DNA from: MGIIb-O3 sp046710875
GTDB taxonomy: Archaea; Thermoplasmatota; Poseidoniia; Poseidoniales; Thalassarchaeaceae
NCBI GenBank assembly: GCA_046710875.1
Contig: JBKEHQ010000001.1
Location: forward strand, 16,548 to 80,547
Direction of reading: 5' to 3'
DNA: 64,000 bases
Shown: positions 37,556-46,633 of the stretch, in pieces
Layout of the letters: every line of letters begins with the position of its first letter
Position numbering within the stretch: the first letter of the stretch is position 1
Translations under genes and position numbers: made by a program
Notes under the pieces: model-generated
Told to the model about the DNA's origin: nothing
Database searches by the model: none
Seen by the model: the letters and a program-made list of their open reading frames with translations, nothing else

Positions 37556-37747
37556 ATTTACTCCGAGCAGACTGTCATGGATAGGTCTAACGGTATATTT
37601 AGAAGCGTATACTTCAAATCAGATATAATAGGTCGACTAATATGGAACGAATACTCTATTCTTCCGTCCTTTCCTACTTAAATTCAACTTGTTTTTTAAT
37701 TCAAAGAGGTTTTTAATAGTCTTTTGGACATTAATGGAGGTAATTAG

Positions 37748-40603
37748 ATGGAATATAATATTCAAGAAACAGAAATTCATTGGCAAAAAGAATGGGCCAA
37801 AGCTAAAGTTTTTGAAGCCAAATTAGATTCCGAAAAGCCAAAATTTTACTGTTTAGAAATGTTTCCATATCCCTCAGGTAATATGCATATGGGCCACGTT
37901 AGAAATTACTCTATTGGAGACTCAATGGCTAGATTTCAAAGACTAATGGGAAAAAATGTACTATATCCAATGGGATATGACTCGTTTGGAATGCCTGCAG
38001 AGAATGCTGCAAAAAAAGAACAAGGGCATCCTCACTATGTAACTCATAGAAATATTGCAAGTATTAGAGAAGATCAGGAAAGAATGGGATATTCGTATGA
38101 CTGGAATCGTTCTTTAACGACCTCAGATGTCGAATATTATCGTTGGAATCAAGAAATTTTTTTAATGCTAAATGAAAAAGGCTTGGTCGAACGTAGGTTT
38201 GCACCAGTTAATTGGTGCAATGATTGTGATACAGTATTAGCCAATGAGCAGGTAAAGAATAATCGTTGTTGGAGATGTGGTTTAGAAGTCATTCAGAAAG
38301 ATATGGCACAATGGTTCCTAAGGATGACTGATTATTCTGATCAATTACTTGATGACCTTGACAATATTGTATTCCCTGAAAATGTAAAATCAATGCAACG
38401 TAATTGGATTGGAAGGTCCAAAGGAGTTAATATTGACTTTTCTATCGTTGGTTCTAATTCTATAATAGAAGTCTTTACAACAAGGCCAGATACTATTTTT
38501 GGTTCAACATTCGTAACTCTATCTCCCGAACATCCGTTATGCGAAGAAATATGTAAAAATACAGATTGGCACGATGGTTGGGAAAAATTAAGAGATGAAT
38601 GCTCAAAAATGTCTGAATTTGAGCGTATTAATATGTTAAAAGATAAAAAAGGAGTTTTCTTGGGGGGATATGCGATTAATCCACTCAATAAGGAAAAAAT
38701 ACCAATTTATGCAGGAAATTTTGTTGTTGCTTCCTATGGTACTGGGGCAGTAATGGCTGTTCCGGGGCATGATCAGAGAGATTTTGATTTTGCCAAAAAA
38801 TATAATCTACCTATTAAAAATGTCCTTGTTGATGAACACGCCAAAAATTTTGATACGAATTTAGATTCTGCATTTGAAGGATATGGTCCAATGATCAATT
38901 CTTCAATTGAAAAATTTAATGGCCTAAAAGGCGAAGATGCAAAAAGCGCTATCATATCCGAATTGGAAAAGATAAATTCAGGCAAAGGAACATTCCAATA
39001 TAGATTGAAAGATTGGCTTCTATCGAGACAGAGATTTTGGGGCACTCCAATCCCTATGATACATTGTGAATTATGCGGGGTTGTCCCAGTTGCAAACTCT
39101 GATCTTCCTATCGAACTTCCCTTGGATGTAATTTTTAATGAAACTCAAAGCGGTAACCCCTTGGACAATCATCATGATTTTATCAATGTCAAATGTCCTT
39201 CTTGCGGTGAAATGGCTAAGAGGGAAACAGATACAATGGATACATTCTATGATTCTTCATGGTATTTTATGAGATACTGTGATGCAAATAATACCGAATC
39301 GCCTTTCAGGAAAGAAACTGTAGATTATTGGATGAAAGATGGTATAGATCTGTACATTGGAGGCATAGAGCATGCAGTTATGCATTTACTTTATGCAAGA
39401 TTTTTTACTAAAATTACTCGTGATTCAAATATGATTTCTATTGATGAACCATTTGGCCGATTAGTTTGCCAAGGAATGTTAAATTCTCCAACTCCGTATT
39501 GTTCTGAATGTAATGTCGACTACCACGTAGATCTTTTTGATCAGAAATGCCCTTCTTGTAATATTTTATTGACCAGAAGATCAGCAAAAATGAGCAAATC
39601 ACTTGGCAATACTGTTAGCCCGGGTGAAATGGTAAACATATATGGGGCCGATACTGTTAGATTATTCATACTATTTGGTGCCAATCCAGAAGCTGGAATG
39701 GACTGGTCCGATAGTGTATTAGAAGCAAATCATAGACAAATTAAATCAATTATGGAAGCAATAAATACATCATTATCTATGAAAGATTCTCCTAATAAAA
39801 TGGATCCTTGGATTATAGCTAAATTAGGCAAAAATATAGAAAATTGGCAAAATGTAATGTCCAATGTAAGTATACGTGAAGGAGTTATGATAAGTCATTT
39901 TACAATGCTATCAGATTGGAATTGGTATAGGCGAAGAGGAGGAAATAATTATCAAACTGCTTTACAATTTCTGGAAGGTTGGTTGCCAATGCTAGCCCCA
40001 ATAACACCACATTTGGCTGAAGAGTTTTGGCATAGGATGGGGCATAAAGAATTACTAGCAGAATTTCAATTACCTGAAAATAAAATACAAATCAATGAAG
40101 ATATGGTATTAGAATATGAAAATTATTTGCATAAGGTAATTGATTCTTCAAGAAATGTCAAAGGACTTGCAAAACGTCATACTGATTCAAAAATAACAAC
40201 CATGGTAATACAAACAGCACCAAAATGGATGTATGATTTAGCAAGAGAAGCAATTGTATTACAATCTAAATATTTCGATTTCAAATCTAAAGGAATAGAT
40301 CATTTGAAATCACTGCCAATTTTTAAAAATGAACAGATTAGAGGTGAAATATTTAAAATATGGACTAATTTAACTGTAGGCAGTAAAAAGAAAAGAGGAA
40401 AAATTTTCACATGGTCCGAAGATGATAAAAAACTAATTTTAAATATGTTCGATGAATCAAAATTTTTATCATCAAATAACTCATTTATTGCAAATGAATT
40501 GGAACTAGACGTACTCAGAGTTTATTCTGTAGGGGAGGGCCCAGATGTTGCAGGAAAAGCCAAAGTTGCATTCCCCTTGGAGCCTGCTATCGCATTTAGT
40601 TAA
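37748..40603 (+). CDS. leuS: Leucyl-tRNA synthetase, bacterial type
   Basis: It charges tRNA-Leu. The 951-residue class I enzyme has HMGH at residues 47-50 within FPYPSGNMHMGHVRN and KMSKSLGNTVSPGE near residue 615. The N-terminal half (KNVLYPMGYDSFGMPAENAAKK) follows the bacterial LeuRS pattern rather than the archaeal one. An editing domain with TTRPDTIFGSTFVTL near residue 249 is present. Cys pairs (CNDCDTVL/CWRCG, CELC/CPSC, CSEC/CPSCN) suggest zinc modules. ATG 37748 follows GGAGGTAATTAG. The C-terminal region is longer than in E. coli LeuRS. Confidence 0.96.
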   Translation: MEYNIQETEIHWQKEWAKAKVFEAKLDSEKPKFYCLEMFPYPSGNMHMGHVRNYSIGDSMARFQRLMGKNVLYPMGYDSFGMPAENAAKKEQGHPHYVTHRNIASIREDQERMGYSYDWNRSLTTSDVEYYRWNQEIFLMLNEKGLVERRFAPVNWCNDCDTVLANEQVKNNRCWRCGLEVIQKDMAQWFLRMTDYSDQLLDDLDNIVFPENVKSMQRNWIGRSKGVNIDFSIVGSNSIIEVFTTRPDTIFGSTFVTLSPEHPLCEEICKNTDWHDGWEKLRDECSKMSEFERINMLKDKKGVFLGGYAINPLNKEKIPIYAGNFVVASYGTGAVMAVPGHDQRDFDFAKKYNLPIKNVLVDEHAKNFDTNLDSAFEGYGPMINSSIEKFNGLKGEDAKSAIISELEKINSGKGTFQYRLKDWLLSRQRFWGTPIPMIHCELCGVVPVANSDLPIELPLDVIFNETQSGNPLDNHHDFINVKCPSCGEMAKRETDTMDTFYDSSWYFMRYCDANNTESPFRKETVDYWMKDGIDLYIGGIEHAVMHLLYARFFTKITRDSNMISIDEPFGRLVCQGMLNSPTPYCSECNVDYHVDLFDQKCPSCNILLTRRSAKMSKSLGNTVSPGEMVNIYGADTVRLFILFGANPEAGMDWSDSVLEANHRQIKSIMEAINTSLSMKDSPNKMDPWIIAKLGKNIENWQNVMSNVSIREGVMISHFTMLSDWNWYRRRGGNNYQTALQFLEGWLPMLAPITPHLAEEFWHRMGHKELLAEFQLPENKIQINEDMVLEYENYLHKVIDSSRNVKGLAKRHTDSKITTMVIQTAPKWMYDLAREAIVLQSKYFDFKSKGIDHLKSLPIFKNEQIRGEIFKIWTNLTVGSKKKRGKIFTWSEDDKKLILNMFDESKFLSSNNSFIANELELDVLRVYSVGEGPDVAGKAKVAFPLEPAIAFS

Positions 40604-40659
40604 ACAGCAAAAAGACAAACGCATTTCTCTCGGTGGGTTCATGGGGTACTTTACAGTGG

Positions 40660-41730
40660 ATGATAACGTTGAGCGAACCTAATGGCGAAAACACAAATCG
40701 TAACCGACGTGTGAAACGTTTGCGTCGGGATGATAATCAAAACAAATCTAATGAAAAACTAAATTCACAAAATTTAGAGTCTGTAGAAAGAGCATTATCA
40801 CGATTTCAGATATCACCACCCCCTCAAGGAATACCGGATACTATAGAGCCAGAACCAACTACTATTGAATTAGAATGGCTTACACATGGAGTTCCAAAAG
40901 AAACTCAAAAGATAGTTGGCGATATTGTAAGTATGCCAGGAGAATTTGGTTGGTTAGATGAAGTAAAGGTGACAAAAATAGCCAAAAAAATTAAAAATTA
41001 TCCTATTTCTTTAGAACAAGCATTATCTTTACGTTCAGCATTAAATCAAGAAAAGAGTGTATATTCGCATGGGCGTCTGATGAGTCGTTCAAATGAATTA
41101 ACAAGACGTTATGATACAGGGCAAGGAATAATATCCCTTTCAAAAAAGTTTGATGCGCCACCTGTTAATACTTTCCGTGCAGTACTTACTGGCAGAGGTT
41201 GGACAAAAACAAGAATTAAGGAAACATTAAAAAATCCTTCTAAACTTAATAAAAGAGATAAAAGTGAATTTGAATTGGCGGAAGAACATGATAAAGTAAG
41301 TTCAGTAAATCAATCAGAAACACAATCTGCAGCTGAAATATTCGAAGATATTTTATGTAATTATTTTACTTCCCTGGGTGTTAGATTCAGACGTCAAGAA
41401 GAATTACTCGCTGAGCAAAAAAAATCTGAAGGTAGGGCCATCATAACTCCAGATTTATTATTTTTAGATGATGTAAGAATAAATGGCTACCCATGTGCAT
41501 GGATTGACGCAAAACATTTTTTTGGTGCAGATTTAAAGTTTCCAAAAAAGAAAACACAAAAACAAGTTGACAGATATGTAAATGAATATGGCTATGGTGC
41601 AATAGTTTATCGTCACGGATTTTGTGAAAGTTTGAAATTAGATGGAGCCACTAAATTAGATGCTAGTCCACTAGATCTTACCTTATTATCAGATTTTCAT
41701 GAAAAGAGTAGAAATTCTATATCAGAATAG
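40660..41730 (+). CDS. CDIN1 (C15orf41) homologue with TPD-motif nuclease-like domain
   Basis: The C-terminal domain matches the family of human CDIN1: AIITPDLLFLDDVRING near residue 260, WIDAKHFFGADLKFPKK near residue 281, and YGAIVYRHGFCESL near residue 310. The TPD and DAK residues suggest a PD-(D/E)xK nuclease fold. An N-terminal Arg/Lys-rich tail is followed by helical segments (YPISLEQALSLRSALN, GIISLSKKFDAPPVNTFRAVL) that could be helix-turn-helix. ATG 40660 is chosen; a TTG at 40669 or GTG at 40633 are possible. The 3' end overlaps pantoate kinase by nine bases. Enzymatic activity is not established in any member I know. Confidence 0.8.
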   Translation: MITLSEPNGENTNRNRRVKRLRRDDNQNKSNEKLNSQNLESVERALSRFQISPPPQGIPDTIEPEPTTIELEWLTHGVPKETQKIVGDIVSMPGEFGWLDEVKVTKIAKKIKNYPISLEQALSLRSALNQEKSVYSHGRLMSRSNELTRRYDTGQGIISLSKKFDAPPVNTFRAVLTGRGWTKTRIKETLKNPSKLNKRDKSEFELAEEHDKVSSVNQSETQSAAEIFEDILCNYFTSLGVRFRRQEELLAEQKKSEGRAIITPDLLFLDDVRINGYPCAWIDAKHFFGADLKFPKKKTQKQVDRYVNEYGYGAIVYRHGFCESLKLDGATKLDASPLDLTLLSDFHEKSRNSISE

Positions 41731-42699
41731 TTTAGAAACTTCTGTGATGGCAGTTTTGTATCCCAGCTCAGTTAATTGTTTAGAAATTATATCAATTTTA
41801 AAGTCAGGATTTATAATATCCTTAGGGAGTATTACCACACTTCTCCCAAGCATACATAGTAACGAATTACAAAAATTTTGTAAATTATTTTCTTTTATTA
41901 TTATATTTACATCTTTCAGTATTATGGATCTTTTAGAATCAATTATTAATTCACTATCTATTGCAAAATTTTCTGCTGAAATCAATAATTCTTTCCATCT
42001 GGAAGAATTCCATTCACCTTCGGCAATATTCTTCATAGCTTTTAATCCAGCATTTGTAATTTTATCTTTCCAAATATCGTCATTAATGTATTCCGAAGTA
42101 TGTTTCCCACTTTCAGGCATCCATGCTAATAAAAGTGGAATATCTTCGGTCCAACCTTCGGACATTCCCGGTCCTTTAGTCAATGAATTGCCACTATATG
42201 GGGAACCTTCGGATAATCGCCTTTCAACTCCTCCTGATGCCAATGCTGTAGTATCTCCCAATCCTGTTGATCTTCTACGTTCAATGATATGTGCTACTAA
42301 ATATGATCTCCGCTTACTTTCTTCATGAGGAATTCCCAATGCACGTTGAAAAGAACTTGCAGCCGCAATAGCTCCTGATGCAGACATGCCAAATCCTTGA
42401 GAAGTTGGTAATGAAAATCTAATATTTAATTCCCATGAATAATTTTTAATCTCAGGAATATCTACTGATAAAACATCTATGACGTCTTCATATAGATCAT
42501 TTGTACCATTTCCGTTTAGAAATTTTATATCTAATCTAAAATCTCCCTCCTCTCCTCTAGAAATAACTTCAATTCCATCCTTTAAGCACAATCCTGCGCC
42601 CAGACTTCCTTGATTTATGGGCTCTATATGATCATCTACAATTGTAAAAAATAGCGTAATGTGTCCTCCACATTGTCCTCTGCCTAGTCTTACAACCAT
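41722..42699 (-). CDS. Pantoate kinase (archaeal GHMP family)
   Basis: Archaea make 4'-phosphopantothenate by phosphorylating pantoate first and then adding beta-alanine. The 325-residue product has the GHMP pattern: RLGRGQCGGHITLFFTI at the N-terminus, GSLGAGLCLKDGI near residue 32, and the ATP loop LPTSQGFGMSASGAIAAASSF near residue 94. STGLGDTTALASGGVE near residue 145 is another typical segment. It lies downstream of rpo3 on the same strand with a 37-base gap, at the end of the ribosomal operon. Confidence 0.87.
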   Translation of the reverse strand: MVVRLGRGQCGGHITLFFTIVDDHIEPINQGSLGAGLCLKDGIEVISRGEEGDFRLDIKFLNGNGTNDLYEDVIDVLSVDIPEIKNYSWELNIRFSLPTSQGFGMSASGAIAAASSFQRALGIPHEESKRRSYLVAHIIERRRSTGLGDTTALASGGVERRLSEGSPYSGNSLTKGPGMSEGWTEDIPLLLAWMPESGKHTSEYINDDIWKDKITNAGLKAMKNIAEGEWNSSRWKELLISAENFAIDSELIIDSKRSIILKDVNIIIKENNLQNFCNSLLCMLGRSVVILPKDIINPDFKIDIISKQLTELGYKTAITEVSKLF

Positions 42700-42736
42700 G
42701 GCTCTGCTACAACCTTTTAGAAAAGAAGCCTTTCAT

Positions 42737-43624
42737 TTATTTTAAAGCTTCAGACATATCTTTTGATATCAAATCAAATCGACCAGCTAGTTCCTTTGTA
42801 GCCATAGTAAATGCTACTTTCGGAGACATAGATCCATCAGTTTCAAATGATAAAATAAACTCACCTGGAACTTCTTCAATTGTAATTGCATTTTTAAAAT
42901 CCCTCATTTCTTCGGTCCCTTCTCCAACATGATTTAATTCTCTTTCCAACTGAGATACCTTTTCATAATCTTCTAATTTACCATCTTTGAAATCTTTAGA
43001 TGTTATACTTAAATTTAAATCCCATAATATTTTTGCTTTTGTTTTATTGTTTATGACTCCAATTTTCCTAGAAGTAAATGCAACTCCACATACTGGAGAC
43101 CATTTTGCATGTTGGCGACCTCTTCCCATTATTGCAGTAGCAAAAAATTCAACCATTTGTCCCTTGAATAATTTAGTTAAAGGAATTCCTTTGAATTCCT
43201 CAATGATACTTAAGGAATCATCACCCATGGGTTTCATATCTCCTGCAGTTATCATTTTACCTTCTCCAGTTCCAAATGCCTTGCAAGCATATATTACGGA
43301 GCATTGAGGGCAACCTCGCTGATCATCTACTAAATCTTTACAAGACGGGCACTCACTTTGGAAGTAAAAATCATCATGTCTTGTTACTATTGGTATCATT
43401 GCAAGTCTTTGAGCAATTGTTTCATCTGGTACTGGTCCTGTACTTTCCCAAACTTCACCATCTTGTTCTACCAAACCTAATTCAAATCTTACTGTATCTA
43501 TTGCCATTTTTGGAGTATCAGACATCAGAGAACGTCTAATTCCACTTAACAGAGACCTATCAGTATCTGTAAACAAAATTTGTATATTATTGGCTTCTTC
43601 ACTAATAATTTTCACTTTAACCAT
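42737..43624 (-). CDS. rpo3: DNA-directed RNA polymerase subunit Rpo3 (subunit D)
   Basis: Rpo3 is the alpha-like assembly subunit, pairing with Rpo11. The 295-residue protein has the N-terminal dimerisation segment (DTDRSLLSGIRRSLMSDTPKMAIDTV) and a second region from about residue 180. An inserted Cys-rich stretch near residues 93-117 reads CPSCKDLVDD then CPQCSVIYAC, five Cys; archaeal Rpo3 proteins often carry Fe-S sites here, but the two CxxC pairs also look zinc-like. It follows rps11 by nine bases on the minus strand. Confidence 0.94.
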   Translation of the reverse strand: MVKVKIISEEANNIQILFTDTDRSLLSGIRRSLMSDTPKMAIDTVRFELGLVEQDGEVWESTGPVPDETIAQRLAMIPIVTRHDDFYFQSECPSCKDLVDDQRGCPQCSVIYACKAFGTGEGKMITAGDMKPMGDDSLSIIEEFKGIPLTKLFKGQMVEFFATAIMGRGRQHAKWSPVCGVAFTSRKIGVINNKTKAKILWDLNLSITSKDFKDGKLEDYEKVSQLERELNHVGEGTEEMRDFKNAITIEEVPGEFILSFETDGSMSPKVAFTMATKELAGRFDLISKDMSEALK

Positions 43625-43633
43625 ATAATCACC

Positions 43634-44014
43634 TCATACTCTCCTACCGCGTCTTCCGCCTTTACTCTTTGTTCCATCAGTAGGAATTGGCGTAACATCT
43701 TCGATACGTGTTATTTGAACTCCTGCTCTAGTTAATGCTCTAATTGCTGCAGTTGCACCAGGGGCATTGTTGGACCTATTACCTCCGGCCCCTCTATATT
43801 TTACAATTACTTGATTAAAATCTTTTTCAGCCAGCATCTCAGCAATTCTTTCAGCAGCTCTTGTGGCTGCGAATTGACCGCCAGAATCACTACCTCCTTT
43901 GGTTACCATTCCACCTGATACCTTACAGATTGTTTCGCAACCGGTAAGATCAGTGGCTGTTATCAATACATTATTGAAAGTACTGTGAATATGTAGGATT
44001 GCTTTATGTCCCAT
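43634..44014 (-). CDS. rps11: Small ribosomal subunit protein uS11
   Basis: The 126-residue protein is uS11, on the platform near the 16S 3' end. It begins MGHKAILHIHSTFNNVLI and has DLTGCETICKVSGGMVTKGG, GGNRSNNAPGATAAIRAL and the conserved IEDVTPIPTDGTK tail with a basic end GGRRGRRV. Its ATG overlaps the end of rps4, as expected for a tight operon. Confidence 0.98.
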   Translation of the reverse strand: MGHKAILHIHSTFNNVLITATDLTGCETICKVSGGMVTKGGSDSGGQFAATRAAERIAEMLAEKDFNQVIVKYRGAGGNRSNNAPGATAAIRALTRAGVQITRIEDVTPIPTDGTKSKGGRRGRRV

Positions 44015-44697
44015 TATTTTTCCTCCTTTGGAATTGTTTCTTCAACAGTCGGAGCTTGTGCCGCATCAGATTTAATTTTTTCAACAAAATCTTCTGTTGC
44101 CTGACTTGGATTTTCATCATTCTGTTGTTCTGAATCTTCATCCACTCCAACCACTCTCAACCTTTCTAATTCCTGACGGAATGTAGAATTATCATTCATG
44201 AAGGGAGAATTTGAATTATATTGTAATGCATCTTCCTCGTCTTTCATTATATGATATCCTGGGACCGTCATTTTTTGTGGACCTATTGAAATATGTCCAT
44301 GCATGATTAATTGCCTAGAAGATCTCATTGTTGGGGCTAATCCACGCCTGTAAACAACTGACTGCAATCTTCGAGAAAGCATCTGATCTACATCAATTTG
44401 AAGCACATCTCCAACAGATGCACCTTCAGGTAACAATCCTCTTCTGGTTAAAGAATCAATTAATTGATCCTTTTCTCTTGCGAAATGACCTTCTGAAGTA
44501 TCTACTCTTCCTATCAACTTCATTGCTTGATTTCTATATCTCCTAAGTGAAGTTTTCTCTCTCCATATTTCTTTCATACCACCTGTTTTTTTTAGGCCAT
44601 ACTTTTCTTTTAAGGCATGTTCTTCATCAATCCTTGCTTGTTTCCAAGGATGTGTTGGCGTTTGTGTCTTAGACCTTGCAAATTTTGGATCACCCAT
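44014..44697 (-). CDS. rps4: Small ribosomal subunit protein uS4, with acidic extension
   Basis: The 227-residue protein is uS4, an early assembly protein. It has the archaeal start GDPKFARSKTQTPTHPW, the S4 RNA-binding motif in MLSRRLQSVVYRRGLAPTMRSSRQLIMHGHISIG, and PGYHIMKDEEDALQ. After about residue 170 there is an acidic, Gln/Glu-rich tail (VDEDSEQQNDENPSQATEDF) unrelated to the core. It sits 12 bases downstream of rps13. Confidence 0.97.
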   Translation of the reverse strand: MGDPKFARSKTQTPTHPWKQARIDEEHALKEKYGLKKTGGMKEIWREKTSLRRYRNQAMKLIGRVDTSEGHFAREKDQLIDSLTRRGLLPEGASVGDVLQIDVDQMLSRRLQSVVYRRGLAPTMRSSRQLIMHGHISIGPQKMTVPGYHIMKDEEDALQYNSNSPFMNDNSTFRQELERLRVVGVDEDSEQQNDENPSQATEDFVEKIKSDAAQAPTVEETIPKEEK

Positions 44698-44709
44698 TCT
44701 TAATCACCT

Positions 44710-45177
44710 CTATTTCTTCTTTACAACACCGAGTGTTGTTCCTGATCGACCATTAGACCTAAGGCGCTGACCTCTCACTTTGTGACCGCTTCTATGACGC
44801 ATCCCTCTGTAAGTTTTCATACCTGCTAATCTAGATATATCATCATCACGTGTTAATTTTACTTCGAGGGAAACTAGGTGAGCATCTTCGTTACTTTCTA
44901 AATCACGTTGTCGATTCATCAACCACCATGGTGCAATTGTGGCATAATCATCTATAGCCGATCTTATCGAATCTTTTTCTTCTGTAGAAAGTAATCCTCC
45001 TAACTTTGTACCATCTATTCCTGAAAGTCTACAAATTTGCTGTGAGGTTCTAACTCCAACTCCTTTGATTGATGTTAATCCAATCGATATCGGACTTAAA
45101 CCATCGATGTCACTTTCTGCTATTCTAAATATGTAGGAGAAATCATCCCCTAGTTCTGCTTCATTCACTTTTGCCAT
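44710..45177 (-). CDS. rps13: Small ribosomal subunit protein uS13
   Basis: The 155-residue uS13 contacts the large subunit and the P-site tRNA. It shows DDFSYIFRIAESDIDG, LTSIKGVGVRTSQQICRL, and a C-terminal TYRGMRHRSGHKVRGQRLRSNGR. I start it at ATG 45177, which has GGGGGAACC just upstream and gives the family's usual N-terminus; the frame runs open to 45252 but that extra 25-residue segment is not seen in uS13. It is the first gene of rps13-rps4-rps11-rpo3. Confidence 0.96.
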   Translation of the reverse strand: MAKVNEAELGDDFSYIFRIAESDIDGLSPISIGLTSIKGVGVRTSQQICRLSGIDGTKLGGLLSTEEKDSIRSAIDDYATIAPWWLMNRQRDLESNEDAHLVSLEVKLTRDDDISRLAGMKTYRGMRHRSGHKVRGQRLRSNGRSGTTLGVVKKK

Positions 45178-45281
45178 ACCGGTTCCCCCGTGTTCACTGT
45201 TTCCAGTGGCCCAATGGGCATCCTCGCGACTTACCGTCCCTATTTGAAACATACGGAGTATAATTTATTATTAAAAAATAT

Positions 45282-46586
45282 TTAATTGTCTTCTTTACAT
45301 ACTATATATAGGGGGTGACTAGATTGCCCTCTATCTAAGTGAATATCTATCATAAATGCTTTAGAACCTTCTTTACCCTTCAATTCAAAATCTAATTTTC
45401 GTTGGACTTTAGGGTGCATTTCTGGATCCATATTACATCTTAGAGTCACTTTATTTATTTCATATCGTAATGCCGCGGCAGCAACTTGGTCTACGGTCCG
45501 CAGCTCTGGGGCCGTCAATCTATGTTGTACTACTTTTCCACTACAAACAACAAACTCATCACTACTTTCATGTTCAAGTAATGGCTCTGTATGTATTAAT
45601 AGGGGTCTTCTGCCCTTTAATCTCAACCATGAATGCCCACATCCAGGAGGTATAACATTTTTTAGCCAAGATTCTTGTAATCCACTTTCTATCAAGGATG
45701 AATCAATTATGGATATCCAAGATCCAAATGGCGGGGGCTTACTTAATCCTATAAGTTCGGATTTTTTTGGTAATCCTTCAATTTTAGCCATTATATTCTT
45801 TCTACCTACTCGGATGCACCTATGGCTCGATTTAGAAGAAATCGACCCAACCCATACTGACAATCTATCAACTCTCCCTCCTCCTTGGCTCAACCATTCC
45901 CAAGTCAATGGTGCGCCAGGAAATACTGTTTCTAAAATTGAATCTACCATATTTCTTTGTTGGCTATCTAATCTTGGAGATAGATCCAATAAAACAGCAG
46001 GACCTCTGGGCCCAACTTGAAGAAATTTACTCCAAGATGAAAGAAGATTTTTTAGAGATGGTTGCATTTCATCTATATGGTGATTCTGTGCATCTCGTGG
46101 CCTAGCTGGGTCCAGATGTAACATAGCTATGGGTGGATGAGCTCTAGTTCCAGCATTTCGTAAACTCTTCCAAAATGCATCCATTGCCTCCTCAGACTTT
46201 GTTCCATCGCCAATAAGAACTCTGTCCATAGTTCGTTGTAGATCATCCTTGTCTGCATTAATGTACATATTGGCTGCACATAATTTTGCAATCTCCTTAT
46301 CAATTTCGATTCCCAATGCAGGACGTTTTAATCCCATTGAAAATGCTATCAATTGTACTCCTGAACCAGCAGCAGCATCTAATATGACGCCGGCTGGTAA
46401 ATTCTTGATATCAATTTGACCAGCCCGTATAGATGCAATTGACCATGGTGTTGATAATTTTTGCATATCTTCAGTCATAAAAAATAGTGGGTCACCCTTT
46501 CTTTTTGCTTTCGAATTAGTAACTTCTTCTGCAGCGTCGGCAATATTTTTTGAGGGTATTAAATCTATGTGTGTAATGGAGGACAC
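45282..46586 (-). CDS. SAM-dependent methyltransferase-like protein (THUMP-like type)
   Basis: The 434-residue protein has a class I methyltransferase domain: ILDAAAGSGVQLIAFSMG near residue 68 (motif I), LGIEIDKEIAKLCAANM (motif II), and MLHLDPARPRDAQ near residue 154, the DPxR motif seen in the THUMP-like methyltransferase family. A later domain holds GCGHSWLRLKGRRPLL and a C-terminal beta-rich part with LDFELKGKEG. Members probably modify RNA, but the target is unknown. The start is a GTG at 46586. It lies upstream of the ribosomal operon on the same strand. Confidence 0.78.
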   Translation of the reverse strand: MSSITHIDLIPSKNIADAAEEVTNSKAKRKGDPLFFMTEDMQKLSTPWSIASIRAGQIDIKNLPAGVILDAAAGSGVQLIAFSMGLKRPALGIEIDKEIAKLCAANMYINADKDDLQRTMDRVLIGDGTKSEEAMDAFWKSLRNAGTRAHPPIAMLHLDPARPRDAQNHHIDEMQPSLKNLLSSWSKFLQVGPRGPAVLLDLSPRLDSQQRNMVDSILETVFPGAPLTWEWLSQGGGRVDRLSVWVGSISSKSSHRCIRVGRKNIMAKIEGLPKKSELIGLSKPPPFGSWISIIDSSLIESGLQESWLKNVIPPGCGHSWLRLKGRRPLLIHTEPLLEHESSDEFVVCSGKVVQHRLTAPELRTVDQVAAAALRYEINKVTLRCNMDPEMHPKVQRKLDFELKGKEGSKAFMIDIHLDRGQSSHPLYIVCKEDN

Positions 46587-46633
46587 AAGTCATTCGGAGG
46601 TAGCCATCAGTCAAGTCACTTTCGTGAATATCT

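Noticed and set aside
41699..42328. Plus-strand 209-residue frame
   Set aside because: It is the antisense shadow of the pantoate kinase gene, which has clear GHMP motifs.
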